Translations under genes and position numbers: made by a program
NCBI GenBank assembly: GCA_951799445.1
Contig: OX637287.1
Location: 30,832,224-30,896,223, forward strand
Length of the DNA: 64,000 bases
Direction of reading: 5' to 3'
Origin: Pseudisothecium myosuroides
Lineage: Eukaryota > Streptophyta > Bryopsida > Hypnales > Lembophyllaceae
Shown: piece by piece, positions 1 to 12,123 of the stretch
Layout: the number at the start of each line of letters is the position of its first letter
Numbering within the stretch: position 1 is the stretch's first letter
The notes under the pieces: model-generated
Database searches by the model: none
Seen by the model: the letters and a program-made list of their open reading frames with translations, nothing else
Told to the model about the DNA's origin: nothing

Positions 1-1592
1 ATATAAAGATATCTACTTTACAAAGTTTGGTCATATGACACCTTAAATTTAACTCTTTCTAGAAGGAATTGTGAAATTGTTTTGGAGATGCTTGTTGAAG
101 GAAAGATGTGTGTATGGATGTTCACTACATATCTCCGCAATCGAATAAAAAAAATTCATTACCAATGTTTTTTAATAAATGATCATGTAAAACCATGAAA
201 ATAAAATGAAAAAATTCACCAAAAATGGAGTTTTGCTTTTTTGAAGTTGAAATTTGGTATGCATGATTGAAACTACATAGGAATGCAACAATGCAAAAAT
301 TGCATCAAAATTGTGAAAAATAGTATTTGGAAATGGAGGTGTTTGTATGGGGGAAAAAGACAGTGCAAGAACTTTTGGTAGGGCACTGTACAGCAAGCCT
401 TATGAGAAGCCTTGCTAGATTCGCGACGAGTAGCGGAGTTGAAAGCCCAACGCTTTGCTCACTAGAGCCCCCAGAGAGCAAACATCATTTGGCTCAAATT
501 TGATAAGATTTGGCTACAGTCTCCTATCCTAGCTTCCCGTAGCGGGAATTACATTAAGTAGAATAGGATTGGCCCCCTGTGGTGCCAATTTAGCTAGCTT
601 CCTTCTTGCTTGGTCCTTTCTATCAATTTCTGCTAATATTCTCTTCATTGTCCAGCCTTCTGGCTTGGCCGTTTGTATGTGGGTTTTTTTAATGCAGTGG
701 GTTTCCAAGTTGTTAAAAAAAAAATGTTATGAATTTCCCACCGCATGTGGCCCACAAACTTGGAATTGTTCCCTGCACCGACCATCAGTGAGTCTACGTC
801 CAAACAGTGTATGGCATAATTATATGCAAACTGAATGGCAAAATTCATGTTGGTGAAGCAACCAAGTCTCTGAAGATTATTGAGGTCCAACAGTCTAGAT
901 CACATTGGGAGAAGTACAGTATGATATGCACTCAACACGTGTTATTGCTGGGCTTTATAGCTCAAAAATGACACATTATATGTGCATTCCATAGTCCCCA
1001 CAGAATTTTCAATAATCTTTTTGAACATACGGTGCTTTGCAAGAATTATATGGAGAATATCCACTTACATTCAAGTGGTTTGTAGTTATAGTTATAGTCA
1101 AGATTTATAGGGTATAAGAAACCTGAACACATTGAGTTTTGTTATAACTTTGTAAATATAGTTTTTGAAAACCAACATTGGTTGGATTTGAAATACCACA
1201 TTGTATTAAATTTTGTAAAGTTATGGACGTCTGTGGTTGCAACTTCCTTCTATGATCAATGTTTTTGACAAAATCCAATCATGCGACCTCATCTTTTAGA
1301 AGTTGACCTAAACCAATTTTTTTGTTATGACCACGTTTCATTTACATTGTTCATCAATTTCTTCCTTGTGACAACTTGAGTAGACAACGCATGTGCCTTT
1401 GTACAATCATATATTTTCAAAGATTTATAAATCCAAAACATGACATGATTAGTATTGAATGTGGATACAAAACTTAGCCACAAATGAAGTTCATAATTCT
1501 CTTAACATTTCCAAATGAATAAGCCTACTAATTCGGGGATTTCCAAACAATTAGTGACTCTATAGTAATTACCTGGGCTCTATAGATTAACC
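1..1592. other. Gene-free AT-rich stretch
   Basis: I see no supportable gene. Open frames are short and show no recognisable motif. About 400-700 is somewhat richer in GC than its surroundings and may be part of an unidentified repeat. The rest is AT-rich intergenic sequence. Confidence 0.5.
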
Positions 1593-2237
1593 TTAACCCC
1601 TAAATGCCCAAGGCTTGTTTTGAGCCTCTTAGAATTTGCTCTAAATTGAACAAAAAGCCAACATTTTGATAAGTTGAATCAATTCTTTTTGAATTGTAAC
1701 CGTAAAAATTTAAACTAGACATGTTAGAGATCACATAGGAAAAGAAAACACAACAATATTATTTAAGGATTGAAAGATTATAATGTTTGATCATCAGGGG
1801 GGTAAAACTATGAAAATCTTTGAGCTCTCTTTTTGCATGTCAAATCTAAAAAGATCAAGATCAAAAAAATATGAGGTTGAAGGGCCTAACAAATATAACC
1901 CCAATCAATTTATGACTTCTAAAAATCTACTCTACAATTTTTTTAAATGAATTTCTAGTGTGATTTTTTCTCCAAGATCTAGTGTATTTGAGGCTCATTT
2001 CCAAGAGCCCTCAACACTACGAGAAGTCAAGATTGCAATGGGTACCTTTGCACAAAATCTTGAATAGAAAAATCATAATCATTCATTTTCAAAATTGGAT
2101 TTTTGATGCTAAAACTAGACTTCAAAAAGAATCTTCCTAAAATATACACTACTAAAAATAGCAATTTGGTAAGGTTTTATTTAACTTCAAAGTTTCTTCG
2201 ACACCACATTTGGGTGCCTTGGGCTTTTAGGGGTTAA
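1593..2237. mobile_element. TTAA-flanked MITE, family A copy 1
   Basis: The element starts TTAACCCCTAAATGCCCAAGG and ends in the inverted counterpart CCTTGGGCTTTTAGGGGTTAA, giving imperfect terminal inverted repeats of about 22 bp. A TTAA lies at each edge. It is about 645 bp and contains no open frame of note. A second copy in opposite orientation lies at 12124-12780 and matches it through the interior. The right-hand TTAA is shared with the next element, suggesting that one element inserted at the edge of the other. Confidence 0.8.
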
Positions 2238-2907
2238 CACCTTTAAAAGGATGTTTTGTGTTCTTTGGACGATTTTTGGGAGGCCTCAAGAATGGGAAAA
2301 AACATTTATTCATCCAATTTTGGGGAAAGAGTTGTTTGAACTCAATTAATTTCAATGAATGGTGTTGGATTTTTCCTCCTTGTAATATTTTTTAACTCTG
2401 CTATATAAGAAAATGCCAAACTAATGGATTACCATGTAGTGTATTTTGGCAATTTATACTCCTTTATTTTTATTGTAACCATATATTTGTTCTTTTTTGA
2501 ATTTGAGACCAACAACTAAAATGAAGCTATCGAGTCCAGTCTCCACTTCAGTTTTAATTTTAATTTTAACTTTGGGCTTGTAACATGAAGTGCTAATTTT
2601 ATAATTTTGTAATGACATGGTAAATTGCTTTGCACCATTGATAGTATTTATCGCTATGGTGTACATCTATAGAAATTTTTTTCAGCATATTTGATATGAG
2701 CATATATGAATTTATTTATTTTAATTCAAAAATTCAAAATACTTCCAAATTTTTATAAAAAAACATGAAATATTTTAGACTCATAGAAGACACATGATTA
2801 CATATTTGAAAAATATTCATTCATATCAATTTGCAAAATGGGAGCATATAGAGAGAGGGATTTTGAAGTTTGACACCGTGGTCAACAACCCACCCTTTGA
2901 GGATTAA
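2234..2907. mobile_element. TTAA-flanked MITE, family G copy 1
   Basis: This sequence matches 57994-58720 over most of its length, for example around 2500-2680 against 58300-58475. It ends in CCCTTTGAGGATTAA, a decayed form of the inverted terminus seen in the other copy. Its left edge coincides with the TTAA that closes family A copy 1. It is non-coding. Confidence 0.6.
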
Positions 2908-3121
2908 AGTCTTGTCGAGTTTTTTTACACTTCAAATTTAAAGTATCTATATCTCACTTAATTTTGATCATTTTCACAGTAGTAAAAGTGCCAATGAAAT
3001 AGTAGGAGGGGAAAAATAAAAGTGAATATAGACCACAAATTTATTGAAAAGCATTTGAATTCAGTATTATTTTAGTATATGACAAGAAAGGTCGCCTTGG
3101 ACAATGAAGGGCAAACGGGGC

Positions 3122-3327
3122 TTAACCCAGTAAGGACGCCGCAGACCATAAGTGTCCGATGAATGACAATTACAACTATTCATCCTTGGAGTTTTTTGAG
3201 GAAAGTGGAGAACATCTACAGTAGCTTGACTTCCAATGAGTACTTTTGGATTTTTTTATTCCAATGACTCTCACGATTATACAATGCATGATTTCCAGGG
3301 TCACCCCCCACGTCCTTACAGGGTTAA
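3122..3327. mobile_element. TTAA-flanked short MITE, family C copy 1
   Basis: The element starts TTAACCCAGTAAGGACG and ends CGTCCTTACAGGGTTAA, so the ends are near-perfect inverted repeats of 17 bp including TTAA. At about 206 bp it is too short to code. Relatives in the opposite orientation lie at 7840-8069 and 16840-17067 and share the interior segment around the ACTCATTGGAAGTCAAAC motif. Confidence 0.75.
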
Positions 3328-3887
3328 GGTAGAACAACCCATTATAAACAAAAGACCCATTTCGAACATCTAAAGAATGATCCATTAAAATCTTTTTTCA
3401 ATAAATGAGATTTAGTTTATATTAGATTGAGGTAGTAGCCACAATCAATGTCTTAGGTAATGATAATGGAGTGATTAGTGGCTCTAATATGAACTTCCAC
3501 CTTTTGACTGTAAATTCAGTGGAAGGAAGTGATTTTTTTAGGCCTTCATGTAGTGGCCATGTTAGGAAATATTGTGATTGCGTTACGGTATGTTCACACT
3601 TGCTGTTAGTTAAAATTTCAGTGTCATTACAGAGGGGGTTGTTAGACACAATGTCCCACTGAGCCTCTTTCGGGGGCAGGGCTGGGATGCGGGCAAATCA
3701 GTGGCTGCTCCACAGCCCTCTGAGGACCCCACAATCTGCTTTTAATTTTGGTTTATAACTGATTTTTCCAACAAAGTAGAATAGAATGAACTAGTACACA
3801 AGATTTTCAATAAGAAAATTGAACCAATGATGTGGATCTTGTGCCACATATTTCATTCTTGTCACATATTCATTTACATCCTACAAC
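3328..3887. other. Intergenic, no gene seen
   Basis: Overlapping open frames of about 60-75 codons occur on both strands near 3420-3660, but neither has a recognisable motif or splice context. I see no gene. Confidence 0.4.
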
Positions 3888-4833
3888 CAATTTTGTGCTG
3901 AAGTAGGAGAGGAGAGAAGCTCTTTATACTAGTGGAATAGTGGTGGGTGAAACAAACCATGTGGGATATGTGAATTAGGACAAAAAAGAGCTCCTCCACT
4001 CATGGTTAAGTGGAAACGCAGGAATTGTGATAAAAGTCAAATTTCAAACCTCATTTAGACATAGTAGACTATATTTTTCAAAAAAACTTCAAACCAAGAA
4101 AAGTTGGGGAATCAAGTACACTTTTATCTCCAAAAATCCGTTTGAGATTTCAATACTCCACCTAAAACTTTTGAACAAATTTCAAAGGAGGTGTTTGAAA
4201 ATGTCCAAAAAAATGTCCCTTCCACCCCACCCCCTTTAGAATTTGTCTACAACTCTTACATGAGGCTTCAAAATCTCAAGCGGATTTTAGGGATAAATGT
4301 TAGCTTGCTTCTCCCACTTCTTCTAGTTCAATGTTTTTTTAAGGAAGCTATTATATTACGTCCAAATGAAGTCTAAAATTCAACGTTGAACACAATTCTT
4401 GCATTTCTAGTTACATCTCAAATTCTTAAGAACTTTAAATCAATATTTCATCATTATTGAAACAACATGACAAACACAAAGTAGCCAAAAAGAGTGTTTG
4501 AAAATGTCAAAAATAATTATCTTTCAATCCCACTTTGAAATTTATCCATAACTTTTGATTGGAGACTCAAAATCTCAAACGGATTTTTGGAGATGAATTT
4601 TAACTTGATTCACCAACTTTTTTTAGTTCAAAATTTTTTGGAAAAAATTATTTTACTATGCCTAAATGAGGTCTGAAATTTTAGTTTTAACACAATTCCT
4701 ACTTTTAAATTATTTTTGAGTGATTGAGCTCTTCCTACATCTAATTTACTTATCCCACATTGTTTGTTCTACCTCTTACCACCCCATGTGTATATAGAGA
4801 GCTTCTCTTCTCACTTTCCTCACATCACAATTG
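3888..4833. mobile_element. Foldback-like element with about 190-bp inverted arms
   Basis: The left arm (about 3888-4078) and right arm (about 4645-4833) are imperfect inverted repeats. AGGAATTGTG near 4020 faces its complement near 4710, and GAGAGAAGCTCT near 3912 faces its complement near 4800. The outer ends are CAATTTTGTG and CACAATTG. Between the arms a segment of about 225 bp is directly duplicated (about 4185-4412 and 4492-4718), with part of the right arm included. No transposase is seen. Confidence 0.65.
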
Positions 4834-5509
4834 AGAAAGCTTTTCTCTATATTTTCAAGACACAAATAAAGGAAACTTTACTGTAGTTGGAAATGTATTT
4901 CTTTTTCAATTTTTTTGATACATGTAAAGAAAATGTGTACTGAGGTTAAAATTGCTTGTGAGAAAATTTGAGGTCGGGTGGGGTCGGTGCCTCGAAGACT
5001 GGTGAAAAGGACAATTAGTGCCTCGAAGTTGGGTTGGAAAGGTGGTCAAAACCTTTGGCAGGCCACGCTCAAGCGGCACTGTTTGCCAGTGCCTTCCTCA
5101 AATTTGAACGCGGCCGGTCATTTTTCCGCACTTGGCAGGCCTGCCGTGGGGAAGTAAATCAGCCCGACCACGCTCCCTACCCGTTTTCAACGCCCTTGGC
5201 GTGTAGCTGTGGGGATGCTCTTACCCTATATGAACATGATGCTATGGGGATCATCATTTCAACATAATGCCAAGTCTGATTTTCAAGGCAAATTTGTCAC
5301 CATTCCATTGAAAAGTCAGAAAAGGATTGTAACTCATAACATAGCCCCTCTTTCTACACTCTTAGATTTGCAAAAAGTACATATGCAAACGCCTATGATG
5401 AACTATTAGACTTGGCATTATGTCCCATACTGTTCTTGAGCCTCCCGGCTCTCAAGCATTATCTAGTTCATTGAGCACACACTTATGCACACAATGATCA
5501 AACAAATTC
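4834..5509. other. Intergenic stretch with GC-richer patch
   Basis: The patch at 4970-5220 is GC-richer and has two nearby copies of GTGCCTCGAAG. One open frame at 5034-5267 crosses it but shows no recognisable protein motif. I see no gene. Confidence 0.4.
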
Positions 5510-5835
5510 AGGTAGGAGGTCCATAAAGCGCCCATCTAAGAGCTGAAACCTGAATTTGGGGAGGTGAAACTTCTTGAAATATTTTTCAATAAATTTTCCT
5601 TGAAAGACAAATGGAATGGGCATCAAACCCTAGTCGTTTCAGATTTTTGGGAACTTTGTGGAATTAGTTATGACTTTTTGAAGTTGAAATGGCAAAGGGC
5701 TTTAAAACTGCCCACCTCCTCAAATGTACATTTTTTGTAACTTGTTTGTACAATGAAAAAGCAACATGTACAAATAGTTTACATTTGAGGAGGTGGGCGA
5801 TTTTAGAACCTGAGTGCTTTTAGAACTTCCTACCT
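5510..5835. mobile_element. AGGTAG-ended MITE, family E copy 1
   Basis: It begins AGGTAGGAGGTCC and ends in the inverted counterpart CTTCCTACCT followed by TA. An internal hairpin is formed by CACCTCCTCAAATGTACA and its complement about 60 bp further on. It matches 17794-18099 and 23366-23649 along its length, including the AGAGCTGAAACCTGAAT-like interior. Confidence 0.75.
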
Positions 5836-5846
5836 TACTATTGATA

Positions 5847-6111
5847 AGGTGGGCACCTCCCAAACCACTATTTTTTGCAACTGAGCCTAGTTACTGTTAA
5901 CTAGTCAAATTTTCATATTTTCTTGTTGGCAAGTGAAAGGAGGTTCCAACATGACATTTGGATACCATATGTAGAAATTATAAAGGGTCAAATTTTTTTT
6001 GGTAGAAATCTTGTCTCCTACAATCTACATAGGGACATATTGATTTTGGAAATGTACACAGAGTGATGATGGCAAGTCTTCAGTCACTGGCGCATTTGGG
6101 GATGCCTACCT
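5847..6111. mobile_element. AGGTAG-type MITE, family D copy 3
   Basis: It begins TA-AGGTGGGCACC and ends GATGCCTACCT-TA. The first 60 bp align with the D copy at 24863-25235, with shared ACC and GCAA..GAGC..TAGTT spacing. It lies only about 10 bp beyond an E element. It is non-coding. Confidence 0.55.
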
Positions 6112-7839
6112 TAAGTAAGTTCTATAATTCATACTATAATTTCTAAGATGTTTAGACATACATGCTCAGTTCAACTACTTTGATTTGTCTTATTACGGAG
6201 GACTAAAAATTAGTGTAACTAAAAAGACTATTGTACAAATTGATACAATACAGTAATATTTGAATCTAAACTAAATCAAAGAGTGTAAATGTGATAAATT
6301 AGAGTCACAAAAACTTATAGGATAAATCCATATATTTCTCCACAATCATTGCCTTCAAATAATTGAGCAACTCTGGAATATGATAGGAACAAAATGCACC
6401 TAATTTCAACATTGTTACTAAGACCTTTCCATCTCAATCCTTGCTTGAAATGCTAAACCTTTTAAACGTGTGAGCCTAGTAGGTTGATGATGTGTATACT
6501 CATTACTAGACTTGTAAAAATAAATAGTTTAATAATATAGTTTCTAATGAATACAAGCTAAAAGAATGTAATAACCTCATTAAGGCTATTTAATAATAGG
6601 AATTAGATTCAAATTCTTACTGGAAAAATTTAAAGAAGATTCTTATTTGGACAGCTTAGAAGATTTAGAAAGAAAAACAAGGGAAAATCTTTAATAATTC
6701 ACTAGAATAATGTATTGGAGAATAATATCAAATACATGCTTGGTTTTGAACAATTCAACCTTAAAATAGAGCGTATTATAATATTTGAATTCTTTTAATT
6801 CTTTGTGACCAAACACTTGTATTTTTGCATTTTCCTACTCTATCAAATTCTACTCACTAGTGGATAAGTAATTAATGGTGAACAAATCTATTTGTTGTAG
6901 ACGCATGGTTTTAAAATGTATACATGATACAAGTTTCAAGTCATAGTAGGGTCATTTTTAAAAATTTCTTTGTATGGTGTCAAAGTTCAAAAAACGTGCT
7001 TTAGATTGCCCATTTAAGTGATTTTTGACCTAGTGCCTATTAAGTGATTGCCTATTCAAGTGATTCTTGTTGTTTGAGAAATTTCGACCTAAAAAACAAT
7101 TACAATTGAATGTCATTGAAGTTAATAAAACCAACAATTAATTTCTATTCTAATTATTAGTTTTCAAAAATTCTTGAAATGAAAAATTGATACAATCATA
7201 ACTTTATATATATATTGCCCTAGTCATAATTGTGTAATTTTATAATATTAAAATTTCAAATATAAATAGGATATTTCACTACCTATTTCATTACAATGTT
7301 CTTCTTGAAAATGTACACCTTGTATAAACTTCAAAAATTCTCAACAATTTCAATTTACATGCTTGTCTTTTCTTTGCATGGATAGAAATGGCACCCCACC
7401 TCTAGTTTAGAATTACACAACATTGGGTTATCAAGTCCAAATATAAATCTAATATTTTCCAATGGTAAAAACAAAGTTAATGCCTTCAATCAGGGCTTTA
7501 GTCTTTGTGCAAAAGCTCCAATTTTTTTCACTTAAAATTTCAATGTAGAAACCAAACTGTCTCTTGTACTTGGTCCATTTTATCCATCTCAACCTCTCTT
7601 TTATAAGGTAGCATACCTTCTTTGTGCCATGAGCCACTTCGCCAAATTACTACGAATGAGGAGACTACATTTGAAAGTTTTAAATTTATACTACGACACA
7701 TTGTGGCACAAAAAAGGTGACCTCTAAATAGTTGAATGAATAGGGCAACTTATGAATAATGGCACAAATATAGTCTCTTACCTTCATTTTCTTAAATTCT
7801 CCTTATGAATTCCAATTTTTCAAATTTACTCGAGGAAAT
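6112..7839. other. Gene-free AT-rich stretch
   Basis: I see nothing beyond low-complexity AT-rich sequence. The only notable open frame (7449-7637, minus) has no recognisable motif. Confidence 0.5.
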
Positions 7840-8069
7840 TTAACCGTAGAATGCCAGTATGGTCACCATGGAAATCATACTTTTTGGTACCATGTGAATC
7901 ATTTACTTAGAAGACCCAAGAACACTCATTGGAAGTCAAACAACTGCGCAAGACCTTCCTTTTTTACACAAAATTCCAAAGGATGAACATTTGCCGACTT
8001 TTGTTTACATAGAAGAATTCTTTGTCATCCATTAGACACTTTTAGTCCGCCGCATTGTTATAGGGTTAA
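7840..8069. mobile_element. TTAA-flanked short MITE, family C copy 2
   Basis: The edges are TTAACCGTAGAATGCC and GCATTGTTATAGGGTTAA, decayed inverted ends of family C. The interior shares AACACTCATTGGAAGTCAAAC and flanking sequence with 16840-17067. Confidence 0.7.
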
Positions 8070-8278
8070 TTGTCCATGGTAAATTATGAGTTCCTCTATT
8101 TTCTTGGGGGGTGGGGGTGGAGAAGGATAAGGTAGACTAGCCCATTTCCGCCAACTACGTAATTCTGTCATCCTACTTTTGGCCCCAATTCCGTCCAATA
8201 ACTCATCTAAATCTGTTCACTTTGACAAAAATCAATGCCAATAAGGAATAAGTGGTGTCAATCCTTTAATAGTGAATA

Positions 8279-9212
8279 TTTACCCCCTAAAGGACCATTG
8301 TCCCTTCAAGGGACAAATGCGTTTTCGGACAGGTACCTACAAGCTGAAATTTTGTTGTAATTTTTTGAAACTTTTTTGGAGATAGAAAAACTAATAAGCT
8401 TTGTGGGAATATAATTTTTTTCACAATCGGTGCTTAGGAAAAAAAGTTATGACCAAATAAGCTCAAACGAGGGGATGGTGGGCAATCCGGGCAGCAAAAA
8501 AAATGGATAAAAATTTGAATTTTTTAAAATATTTTTTTTCTCATAGATTATATTTTTGTCTATTCAGAAAGCTTTGATTCATTTCATTTGGATATGTTAT
8601 GAGAAAGTTATGGACATTCTTGTTTTTTGGGCAGTTAGAGCATCTTCTTGAAAAAAATAACTTGTAGGATGCATTTCTGAATGCAATTTTTCAGATTTTT
8701 CAATTTTTTTTTGCATGGTTTAGTTTATTTGCTAGAAAAATCTCACCATTGGGATTAGTGCATTTTAATTCCATCTAAAATATATGAATATTTTAGATTT
8801 TCCTTCTATCTCGTACCTACTTCTACTTAACAATTTTTTTAAAATGATAATGAAGTTTTTTTAAAGTTTTTTTTTCCCTAGACTCTCAAATCAATTCTCC
8901 ACTATAAAGATTTAAAGCTCAAAACTTTGTAGTGGCAAAAATTTTAAGTTAAAAATGTTCAAAGTCAAAAAATCTAGTCCCGCAATGTACTGAAAAACTT
9001 GTTTTATTCACTTTAAACGCAGATATCTTGCAATCTGAGCGGTCAAAAATTCTGAAAATTTTTATACACACTCTCATACTAATTAGATGTAAGATCCTAC
9101 AGTTCGATGTGAAAGAAAAAAAACAATTTTCAATTTTTTATACTTTTTGCTATACATATGGCAGTTTTGAGTGGTTTTTGGCAGAAAAAGGCCTTGGTCC
9201 TTTAGGGATTAA
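8279..9212. mobile_element. TTAA-type MITE, family B copy 1
   Basis: The start CCCCCTAAAGGACC and end GGTCCTTTAGGGA are inverted repeats, with TTTA on the left and TTAA on the right as a decayed target duplication. Length is about 934 bp. The interior resembles the B copies at 27724, 30573 and 33850 (GGGCAGCAAAAAAAATGG, ATCTTGCAATCTGAGC and similar). A short open frame at 9028-9255 is incidental. Confidence 0.75.
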
Positions 9213-9639
9213 GTACCATTGGACACACGGAAAGGCAATTATGGGTTGTTTATAGGACGTTTATGACTCTACTCTAATAGCGGTTTTGTAATTTGAGGGC
9301 AAACCATTTCAGAAACTCCGACAGAAATTAGAGTTTTAATCGGAAAATTGTAATTCCACTTAAGTTTGATTCGTTAAACAAGCAAACACCTTGGAAATGA
9401 AAAAATATGTGCCCCTCTTGGAGTTGTTGGCCCCAAGATACTCATATTGCAAATAAAGGTGGTAATAGGCTTCTCTATACCTTTCTATAGGTCCACAAAC
9501 CCAGGTGTGCTCTCCAGCTCCAGCCTGCCTAGGCCCCACATTCGCCCAGGGCGAGAATTTCATGGAAATTGGAATTCCCTTTTTGAGACCAGCCGAGCAG
9601 TAAGCCATGCTCTCCCCATCCCTCGATGACAAACGCATG
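9213..9639. other. Intergenic, no gene seen
   Basis: Base composition shifts from AT-rich toward the GC-rich island that follows. Open frames on both strands overlap and show no motif. I see no gene. Confidence 0.4.
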
Positions 9640-10260
9640 CAGAAAATCAGCATGCGTGCCAAGTATCATGGATGAAAAACGTCGGATGAAAAACTGCCAG
9701 AGAGGCCGGGACGCCGGGTGGGGTACTACAAGTAAATAGTCAATTGTCAGGCTCACGTACGTACGTATTCCGATTTCCGATTCGTATTTTACCCCTGGAG
9801 GTAAAAGCAGAAAGGACAACGCCAGATGCGGCGTGGATAGGCTGGCACACGCCAGGCTCACGCCTCCGACCAATGAGAAGCCCGAACGGAGAGATAAGGC
9901 GCGTGGCCACCACACGTCGTGGCCGAGAATATCTGTCCTTGGGCGAGTTCAGTTCAGTTCAGACCTCCGTCAGAGAGTTCAGAGAGAGTTCCGTCAGGCT
10001 GCTTCCGTTGGCCCAGTCAGCAGGCCCATCGCTGGCGCGCCTTTCTTAGTCGCGGGCCCACTGCCGTGCTGGACGGACGGGCCACGGGACGGGTCGAGGA
10101 TGCACCTGGCCCGTTCTGGGGAGCTGAGGTGGGGGCGGGGCCTGACTGGATGATTGGCGGACTGACTGAGGACAAGGCGGGAGTTCCAAGGGCGACATTA
10201 TTAAGTTTAGGTTTGTGGGGGGGGGGGGAGTCGCACAGCCGTACTAGACTACTGGCGACT
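9640..10260. promoter_or_regulatory. GC-rich orphan island with promoter-like motifs
   Basis: This block is far richer in GC than its surroundings. It holds an ACGTACGTACGT run near 9755, an inverted CCAAT (ACCAATGAG) near 9869, an I-box-like GATAAGG near 9894, an ACACGTCGTGG element near 9911 and TTCAGTTCAG repeats near 9950. A G run of about 12 lies near 10218. These motifs and their spacing resemble a light- or stress-regulated plant promoter with leader, but no convincing coding exon follows on either strand. It could be a detached promoter, the remnant of a lost gene or an unknown repeat. The overlapping open frames on both strands reflect GC content. Confidence 0.3.
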
Positions 10261-10699
10261 GTGCAGTGCCTGTGTTTTTTATGCATGAGTTTTCGCCAGT
10301 TGGCTATACAGTACCCAACAGGGCTGTTTTTTTTTGGCTTTCTGGTGCCAGATTGCATCAGAAAAAATAATCTGGCTAAAAAGGTTATAAAAAATGTCAA
10401 AAAAATTGGATGAAATCGCCAGACAACTTTGAAATTAAAAAATATATTAGATGAAATCGCCTAATTGTGGATGAAAACCATACTATACATCCAATAAGTG
10501 GATGAATGTTGCAATTTGGAGCACCACTATAACATTTTATATCGCCACTATGGCACTTCTTCAAAAATGAAAAAAAAAAGCCCTGAGATTACCCAATAGC
10601 ATGGTTTTCTTTGGGTTTCTGGACCAATGGTTAATAAGTTATGTGGCCTTTCTTTCAAGAAGGTTCTGAGTTCTTGGGCTCCCTCATTTTTCAACTAAC
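10261..10699. other. Intergenic, no gene seen
   Basis: The stretch carries repeated GGATGAAATCGCC-like segments near 10410-10460 and homopolymer runs. No coding signal is visible. Confidence 0.4.
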
Positions 10700-11210
10700 T
10701 TAGCGTGCCTTGTGCGGTTGCCACAACCAAAATATACATTTTTTTTTTAATAATTTAAATAATTTAAGATCCAAAAGTAACTTGAAAAACCATAACTTTC
10801 CCACTGGATGTCTAAACGCCATGAAACAAAGCCCGTGTACCCCTCTTCACCAAAGGCTTTCCAATGGCACCATGAAAGCAACCAGTAGACGTACAGTTCT
10901 GGAAATCTCAACATAACAAACAAAACTAGTTAACTATAATTAACTAACTTAAGGTATGAATTAGTATGCCTTATGCTGTTGCCACAGTAAAAATAAAAAT
11001 AAAAATAATTTTTCAATTTTTCAATTTTTCAATTTAATAAAAACTTTGAAATTCAATAACTCTCACACCATAGTCCAAACGCAATGAAACAAAGCCCGTG
11101 CACACCTCCTTGCCAAGGGCTTTCCGACGGTACGAAGAATCCGACTAAAAGGCGCATGGTCTAAGAAAATCTCACCATAACAAACAAGCAAACAAAACAA
11201 ACCACCTAAC
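10700..11210. repeat. Tandem pair of family F repeats
   Basis: There are two head-to-tail copies (about 10700-10956 and 10957-11210) of a roughly 255-bp unit. Each runs from a GTTGCCACA segment, through AAACAAAGCCCGTG and GGCTTTCC, to a run of AACAAAC. The first copy ends TTAAGGTATG. Related units occur at 23211-23905. A TTAA element inserted exactly at the TTAA that ends the second copy. Confidence 0.65.
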
Positions 11211-11786
11211 TTAACCCCTAAAGGACCATGAGTGCAGATTTTGAACAATGAATGAACGGAAACACATCCCAAACTCACCAAAATGCATTTTTTTATCCAT
11301 CAATTTTATCCAAGATTCTTAAATTAGTTCTTTAACATTTTTATGGTTCGGATTATCAAGATTTTGCTTTGCAAATATTCTATAATTCAAAAGGTATCGG
11401 GAGGTCTAGCCTCAAAAAATAACTTTTTCAGTTCAAAAAATTACCCTTCAAAAATGACTTGAATCAAAAAATCAAATAAAAATCTTCAAAAATCACTATA
11501 ATTAGAGCTCAATATTTTAAACTTATAGGAAAAAAAATATTTGAAAAATCATAAATATTCAATCTACAATTGATTTTAGAAGGAATTTCCAATTTTTGGC
11601 TTCAAATTTTATTGAAAAATATTGGTATGTGTTTTTGTTGATCTATCCGTATAGATGTGATCTATAAATAGCATTTTACAACTATTGTTTGAAAGTCATC
11701 ATTAAAATATTCTTCTAAGTTGCATTTTACAATAGATCTTTGCAATTTTGGAAATCTGGACACCCCTCCGGTCCTTTAGGGGTTAA
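11211..11786. mobile_element. TTAA-flanked MITE, B-type ends, short form
   Basis: The ends TTAACCCCTAAAGGACC and GGTCCTTTAGGGGTTAA are perfect inverted repeats of 17 bp. At 576 bp it is shorter than the 770-940 bp B copies and its interior is largely different, so it is a deletion derivative or a sister family. Without the element, the flanks read as the TTAAGGTATG-like end of the family F repeat. Confidence 0.85.
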
Positions 11787-12123
11787 CGTATGTATGGATT
11801 GAAAGTGGTCAATTTTGAGCATAACGTTCACTAGCACTAGCATGCACTATTGCTCCCTTGGCTCTACAATAGATGGTGTAGAATATTCCACACCCAATAG
11901 TACTTCATTAGTAACTAAGTGGACAAATGGACGCTCAATGTGATAAATAGAGTGCATAAAAGAAAGACATTTGGAAGCTATTGATTGTTTTAAGTATGCA
12001 ATTTTGAATATACAAGTTTTTATGTCAATTTTTTGTAGGTGCTGGTTCTACATGACAAATGAAATGAGGTTTTGGAAACATTGTGGTAGTGGTGTGCAAG
12101 GCCATGATTATAGTTTGGCATTT
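11787..12123. other. Intergenic, no gene seen
   Basis: I see nothing recognisable between the two MITEs. Confidence 0.4.

Noticed and set aside
9744..10413. Overlapping open frames of 100-164 codons on both strands
   Set aside because: They overlap each other in a GC-rich block, show no family motif, and one runs over a G homopolymer; this is expected by composition.
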